Assembly (NCBI GenBank): GCA_046730475.1
Contig: JBKPIY010000032.1
Coordinates: forward strand, 1-11,387
Direction: 5' to 3'
DNA from: JBKPIY01 sp046730475
Lineage (GTDB): Bacteria; Actinomycetota; Thermoleophilia; Solirubrobacterales; 70-9
Length of the DNA stretch: 11,387 nucleotides
The notes below the pieces were generated by a model that searched no databases, had not been told where the DNA came from, and saw only the letters and a list, made by a program, of their open reading frames with translations. Shown one piece after another: positions 6,087 to 11,387 of this stretch (its first letter is position 1; every line of letters begins with the position of its first letter). A program made the position numbers and the translations under genes.

Positions 6087-7130
6087 ATGCGCGCGATAAT
6101 CCTCGCGGCGGGGTTGGGGACGCGGCTGCGGCCGCTCACCTACCTGATGCCGAAGCCGATGGCGCCGGTGCTCAACGTGCCGGTGATGGAGCACATCGTC
6201 AGCCTCCTCGCGCGGCACGGGTTCACCGAGGTGATCGCGAACCTCTCCTACCTCCCCGAGCAGATCAGGGCCCATTTCGGCGACGGCTCGGAGTTCGGGA
6301 TCTCGCTGGCCTACAGCGACGAGCCCGAGCCGCTCGGGACCGCCGGCGGCGTCCGGAAGGTGGCCGCGTTCCTGAGCGAGACGGACTCCTTCCTGGTGAT
6401 CTCCGGCGACGCCCTCACCGACGTCGACCTGACGGCGATGCGAGAGGCGCACGAGGGCCACGTCGCCGAGGGTGGGATCGCCACGCTGGCGACCAAGCCG
6501 GTCGCCGACACCAGCCAGTTCGGGGTCGCGATCACGGGCCAGGACGGACGGATCCAGGGCTTCCAGGAGAAGCCCGACCCCTCCGAGGCGCTCTCCGACC
6601 TCGCCAACTGCGGCATCTACATGTTTCGCTCGGAGATCTTCGACCACTTCCCCGGGCCCGGTCACCGCAGCCCGGCGGGCGACGCCGACCAGCCCGCGGG
6701 CTTCGTGGACTGGGCGATGGACGTGTTCCCGGGCCTGCTCGACGGCGGCGTCGCCTTCTACGCCCACCGGATCGACGCCTACTGGAACGACATCGGCTCG
6801 ATCTCGGAGTACGTGCAGGGAAATGCCGACGCCCTCGCCGGCCAGGTGGCGATCGATCGCCGCGAGCCCCAGATCGCGGACGGAGTGTTCGCGGGCGACG
6901 GCTCCGGCCTCGACGGGGTGAAGGTGAAGCCCCCGATGCTGATCGGCGCCGGCTGTGAGGTCGGCGCCGGCACCTACCTCCACGGTCCGGTGGTGATCGG
7001 GGCGGGGGCGCGGATCGGAGCGGGGGCGATGGTCCGCGACGCGGTCGTCCTCGGAGGCGCCGAGCTCCCAAGCGGGGCGATGATGGTGGGCGGCGTGTAC
7101 GGCCTCGAGCGGGACCGCCCCCTCGGCTAG
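6087..7130 (+). CDS. NDP-sugar pyrophosphorylase / mannose-1-phosphate guanylyltransferase-like protein
   Basis: This is a second sugar-1-phosphate nucleotidyltransferase, also 347 residues, paralogous to the gene at 2221. The NTP-binding signature AAGLGTRLRPLT (7-18) is followed by MPKPM (21-25). SGDAL (106-110) supplies Asp108, EKP is at 161-163, and YWNDIGS (232-238) supplies Asp235. Residues of about 282-335 form beta-helix repeats (LIGAGCEVGAGTYL, VIGAGARIGAGAMV). In several actinobacteria and cyanobacteria similar domains are fused to a phosphomannomutase of over 800 residues in total. Here the protein stops after the helix, so that fusion is absent. ATG 6087 is chosen because the first beta strand (RAIILAAG) begins at residue 2; the same frame stays open far upstream but there only shadows ahcY. 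Mannose-1-phosphate or glucose-1-phosphate is the likely substrate; I cannot choose between them. Confidence 0.9.
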   Translation: MRAIILAAGLGTRLRPLTYLMPKPMAPVLNVPVMEHIVSLLARHGFTEVIANLSYLPEQIRAHFGDGSEFGISLAYSDEPEPLGTAGGVRKVAAFLSETDSFLVISGDALTDVDLTAMREAHEGHVAEGGIATLATKPVADTSQFGVAITGQDGRIQGFQEKPDPSEALSDLANCGIYMFRSEIFDHFPGPGHRSPAGDADQPAGFVDWAMDVFPGLLDGGVAFYAHRIDAYWNDIGSISEYVQGNADALAGQVAIDRREPQIADGVFAGDGSGLDGVKVKPPMLIGAGCEVGAGTYLHGPVVIGAGARIGAGAMVRDAVVLGGAELPSGAMMVGGVYGLERDRPLG

Positions 7131-7207
7131 GGTGATTGCCGCCCGCCCGGGCGAGAATCGCGGCCCTCGCGTGACGATCTCCGCGTCAGCCGGGCGCCGC
7201 CCCTGGC

Positions 7208-7213
7208 CAGGCT
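7208..7213 (+). promoter_or_regulatory. Weak -10-like element before comF
   Basis: CAGGCT ends six bases before the comF ATG, the same spacing as at arfB and secA, but the first position is C rather than T. No good Shine-Dalgarno or -35 is visible in the 89-nt gap. It is listed only because its position repeats the pattern of the other starts. Confidence 0.2.
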
Positions 7214-7219
7214 GCGCTG

Positions 7220-7846
7220 ATGCTCCGACCCCTCGTCAGGGCGGTTGGGGCGCTTGCGGCCCCGCCGCTTTGCGCCATCTGCGGCGGGGATCGCGCCGGC
7301 GACCCCGTCCTCTGTCACCGGTGTGCCCGTGGTCTCGCGGCGACGGCGCCCCGGATCGAGCCCGGCCCGCCGGGTGTCGACCTCGCCTGCGCGGCGGGCC
7401 CTTACCGGGGGGTGATCCGCGCCCTGGTCGTCGGGCTCAAGTTCGGCCGCCGCCTCGCCCTCGCCGGGCCGGCCGCCGCCGCCCTCGCCGGCGCCTGCCC
7501 CGAGGGGGAGCTCGCCGGCGAGGTCGTCCCGGTCCCCGCCGCATCGGTTCGATGGCGCTGGCGCGGCTTCGATCCGGCGGAAGAGCTGGCCCTGGCGCTC
7601 TCGCGCGCCGCCCGGCTGCCGTACAACCCCTGCCTGCGCCGCCGCCACGGACCCCGCCAGGTGGGGCGCTCGAGGCGCTCGCGGCTCGCCAGCCCGCCCA
7701 GGGTCGCCCTCCGCCGGCCTGCGCCGACGCTTGCGGTGCTGGTCGACGACGTCCACACCACCGGGGCCACCCTCGCCGCCTGCGCGGCGGCGCTCCGCGC
7801 CGGCGGCTGTCAGCGGCTGATCGCGCTCACCCTGGCGCGATCGTGA
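7220..7846 (+). CDS. comF: ComF family phosphoribosyltransferase-like protein
   Basis: The 208-residue product has the ComFC/GntX layout. An N-terminal zinc knuckle has paired cysteines (Cys18/Cys21 in CAIC, Cys32/Cys35 in CHRC). A phosphoribosyltransferase-like core follows, with VVPVP (102-106), the family signature RWRGFDPAEELA (113-124) and the PRPP-loop VLVDDVHTTGATL (173-185). In Bacillus and Haemophilus such proteins are needed for uptake of single-stranded DNA during natural transformation. Outside competent species the role is unclear, and no other competence gene is in this window. Its position before hpf and secA mirrors Gram-positive chromosomes, where comF genes lie near hpf-secA. 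ATG 7220 gives the expected length before the zinc knuckle. The C-terminus ends abruptly after the last strand (LIALTLARS), as is normal in this family. Confidence 0.9.
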   Translation: MLRPLVRAVGALAAPPLCAICGGDRAGDPVLCHRCARGLAATAPRIEPGPPGVDLACAAGPYRGVIRALVVGLKFGRRLALAGPAAAALAGACPEGELAGEVVPVPAASVRWRWRGFDPAEELALALSRAARLPYNPCLRRRHGPRQVGRSRRSRLASPPRVALRRPAPTLAVLVDDVHTTGATLAACAAALRAGGCQRLIALTLARS

Positions 7847-7873
7847 CGGCGCCCTGCTCGATCGGGGGAGCGG

Positions 7874-7884
7874 TAGCGTAGGAT
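7874..7884 (+). promoter_or_regulatory. -10-like region for hpf
   Basis: Two overlapping TANNNT hexamers, TAGCGT (7874-7879) and TAGGAT (7879-7884), lie 28 nt after the comF stop. Either would give a leader of roughly 35-45 nt that includes the strong ribosome-binding site. No -35 of good quality is visible, so sigma-factor type cannot be judged. Confidence 0.38.
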
Positions 7885-7910
7885 CAGGCCCTTCCTCACA
7901 TCCTCACCGC

Positions 7911-7920
7911 GGAAGGGAGA
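7911..7920 (+). promoter_or_regulatory. Strong ribosome-binding site of hpf
   Basis: GGAAGGGAGA, ending five bases before the GTG at 7926, is a long purine-rich Shine-Dalgarno. It contrasts with the apparently leaderless secA next door and supports high translation of hpf from a leadered transcript. Confidence 0.7.
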
Positions 7921-7925
7921 CCAGC

Positions 7926-8273
7926 GTGAAGATCGAGATTCGGGGCCGAAACGTAGCGGTGACCGAGACGCTTCGCGAGCAGGTCGTGCAGCGATTCGAG
8001 CGGGTCGGGAAGCAGGTCTCCGAGCTGGCCACCCTCGAGGTGGAGCTGTACGAGGAGCGCAACCCGCGGATCAGTGACCGGATGGTGGCCGAGGGCACCC
8101 TCGCGCTCAAGGGCGTCACCCTGCGCGCCCGGGAGGCCTCCCCCGAGATGCTGCACTCGATCCATGAGCTGGCCGAGGACATGCGCCGCCAGGTGAAGAA
8201 GCACCGCGAGAAGCGCCGCAAGCGCTCCCGCACCCGGCGGATCGCGGCGCGGCTTCGCAGCGACTCGGCTTAG
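7926..8273 (+). CDS. hpf: Ribosome hibernation-promoting factor, short form (HPF/RaiA family)
   Basis: The 115-residue product is the S30AE-type domain that binds the 30S decoding centre and silences ribosomes in slow growth. It begins MKIEIRGRNVAVTETLREQV, with the usual beta-alpha start. VELYEERNPR lies at 39-48, the strand AEGTLALKGVTLRARE at 55-70 and the helix MLHSIHELAEDMRRQVKKH at 75-93. The tail (about 90-111) is dense in Arg and Lys. Most actinobacterial homologues are long HPFs with an added C-terminal dimerisation domain. That domain is absent, and the 125 nt after the stop encode nothing like it in any frame, so this is a genuine short form and not an obvious frameshift. GTG 7926 is set by the ribosome-binding site at 7911-7920. 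The hpf-secA order is conserved in many Gram-positives. Confidence 0.92.
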   Translation: MKIEIRGRNVAVTETLREQVVQRFERVGKQVSELATLEVELYEERNPRISDRMVAEGTLALKGVTLRAREASPEMLHSIHELAEDMRRQVKKHREKRRKRSRTRRIAARLRSDSA

Positions 8274-8364
8274 CACCCGCCTCGGCCGCGTGCGGCGCCC
8301 AGCTCGGCCTGCGGCACCCCCGCGCACGCGCCTCACTGAGGGCTCCAGCCGGCCGTCGGCCCGC

Positions 8365-8392
8365 CTGACGCCGCGCGCCCCGTTGCTACGCT
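8365..8392 (+). promoter_or_regulatory. Probable secA promoter giving a leaderless transcript
   Basis: CTGACG (8365-8370, four of six matches to TTGACA), a 16-nt spacer and TACGCT (8387-8392) form a sigma-70-like promoter. Six bases separate the -10 from the GTG at 8399, so the transcript would start at the first base of the secA codon. No Shine-Dalgarno exists in the gap, which fits leaderless translation from a 5'-terminal GTG. Confidence 0.55.
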
Positions 8393-8398
8393 GACCTC

Positions 8399-11251
<2,853 letters not shown>

Positions 11252-11276
11252 TGGTCCCGTCCACAAGTACGCCCGC

Positions 11277-11386
11277 GTCCTGCCGGCTGCAAACCTTCGC
11301 CTGGCTGCGTCCTCGGTCGGCCGCATAGCGCACAGCTATGCGGCCTCCCTGCGTCCTTGCCATGCTCGGTTTTCGCTCGGCAGAAC
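11277..11386. repeat. Nested symmetric imperfect palindrome downstream of secA
   Basis: A 110-nt element is centred near 11332. The core is a perfect 11-bp inverted repeat (11319-11329 with 11335-11345) around a 5-nt loop. Further arms lie symmetrically about the same centre: TGGC/GCCA (11302-11305, 11359-11362), AAACC/GGTTT (11291-11295, 11368-11372) and GTCCTGCCG against CGGCAGAAC (11277-11285, 11378-11386; 8 of 9). Between the arms the heptamer GCGTCCT recurs in direct orientation at 11307 and 11351, with a third copy at 11275. No T-run follows the core hairpin, so it is not a standard intrinsic terminator. It could be a dispersed REP/MITE-like repeat, a structured RNA or a terminator of another kind. 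It may extend past the window edge. Confidence 0.6.
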
Positions 11387-11387
11387 A

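Noticed and set aside
3543..6087. Two ~500-codon minus-strand open frames (3543-5039 and 4588-6087)
   Set aside because: They run across the isomerase, arfB and ahcY genes in a different frame and are Arg/Pro/Ala- or Asp/His/Val-rich without domains. Only the arfB frame in this stretch carries real motifs.
8274..8398. Terminator or small RNA between hpf and secA
   Set aside because: Only short GC stems (such as GCCGC-GT-GCGGC near 8286) are visible, with no T-run. Apart from the secA promoter I can support nothing in this gap.
11252..11387. Start of prfB, which often follows secA
   Set aside because: No frame in the last 136 nt begins with a release-factor-like sequence; the space is taken up by the palindromic element.

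Overview
The window is very GC-rich, with GTG and TTG starts beside ATG, tightly packed genes and the order comF - hpf - secA. This fits an actinobacterium. The C-terminal domain of the first gene and the style of several proteins suggest the class Thermoleophilia (Solirubrobacterales/Gaiellales-like). That placement comes from recalled resemblance and was not searched. There is no gene-free stretch longer than 300 bases. The longest are about 125 bases between hpf and secA and about 136 bases at the right end.

Region 1 (2-4253, plus strand) is a compact four-gene unit. It holds the 3' part of a LytR-CpsA-Psr (LCP) glycopolymer ligase, a UDP-glucose 6-dehydrogenase, a sugar-1-phosphate nucleotidyltransferase of the mannose-1-phosphate guanylyltransferase type, and a SIS-domain phosphoglucose/phosphomannose isomerase. 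The last three are joined by 1-nt and 4-nt overlaps, so they are very probably co-translated. Together they would make activated sugars (UDP-glucuronate, probably GDP-mannose) for a cell-envelope glycopolymer that LCP enzymes attach to the wall. No phosphomannomutase is present in the window.

Region 2 (4280-7130) has the ribosome-rescue hydrolase arfB on the minus strand, converging on the isomerase gene. It diverges from ahcY (S-adenosylhomocysteine hydrolase), which is followed by a second nucleotidyltransferase with its own promoter-like element. Region 3 (7220-11251) has a ComF-type phosphoribosyltransferase, a short hibernation-promoting factor and a complete secA, an arrangement common in Gram-positive bacteria. 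prfB often follows secA, but no start of it is visible before the window ends.

Two things go beyond housekeeping genes. First, three starts (arfB, the 6087 gene, secA) have a TANNNT -10-like hexamer ending only 6-7 nt upstream and no clear Shine-Dalgarno, which points to leaderless transcripts. Second, the 110 nt after secA form a nested, symmetric imperfect palindrome around a perfect 11-bp hairpin, with a GCGTCCT heptamer repeated three times. It looks like a dispersed intergenic repeat or a structured RNA. I see no new multi-gene system, mobile element, CRISPR array, tRNA or rRNA.
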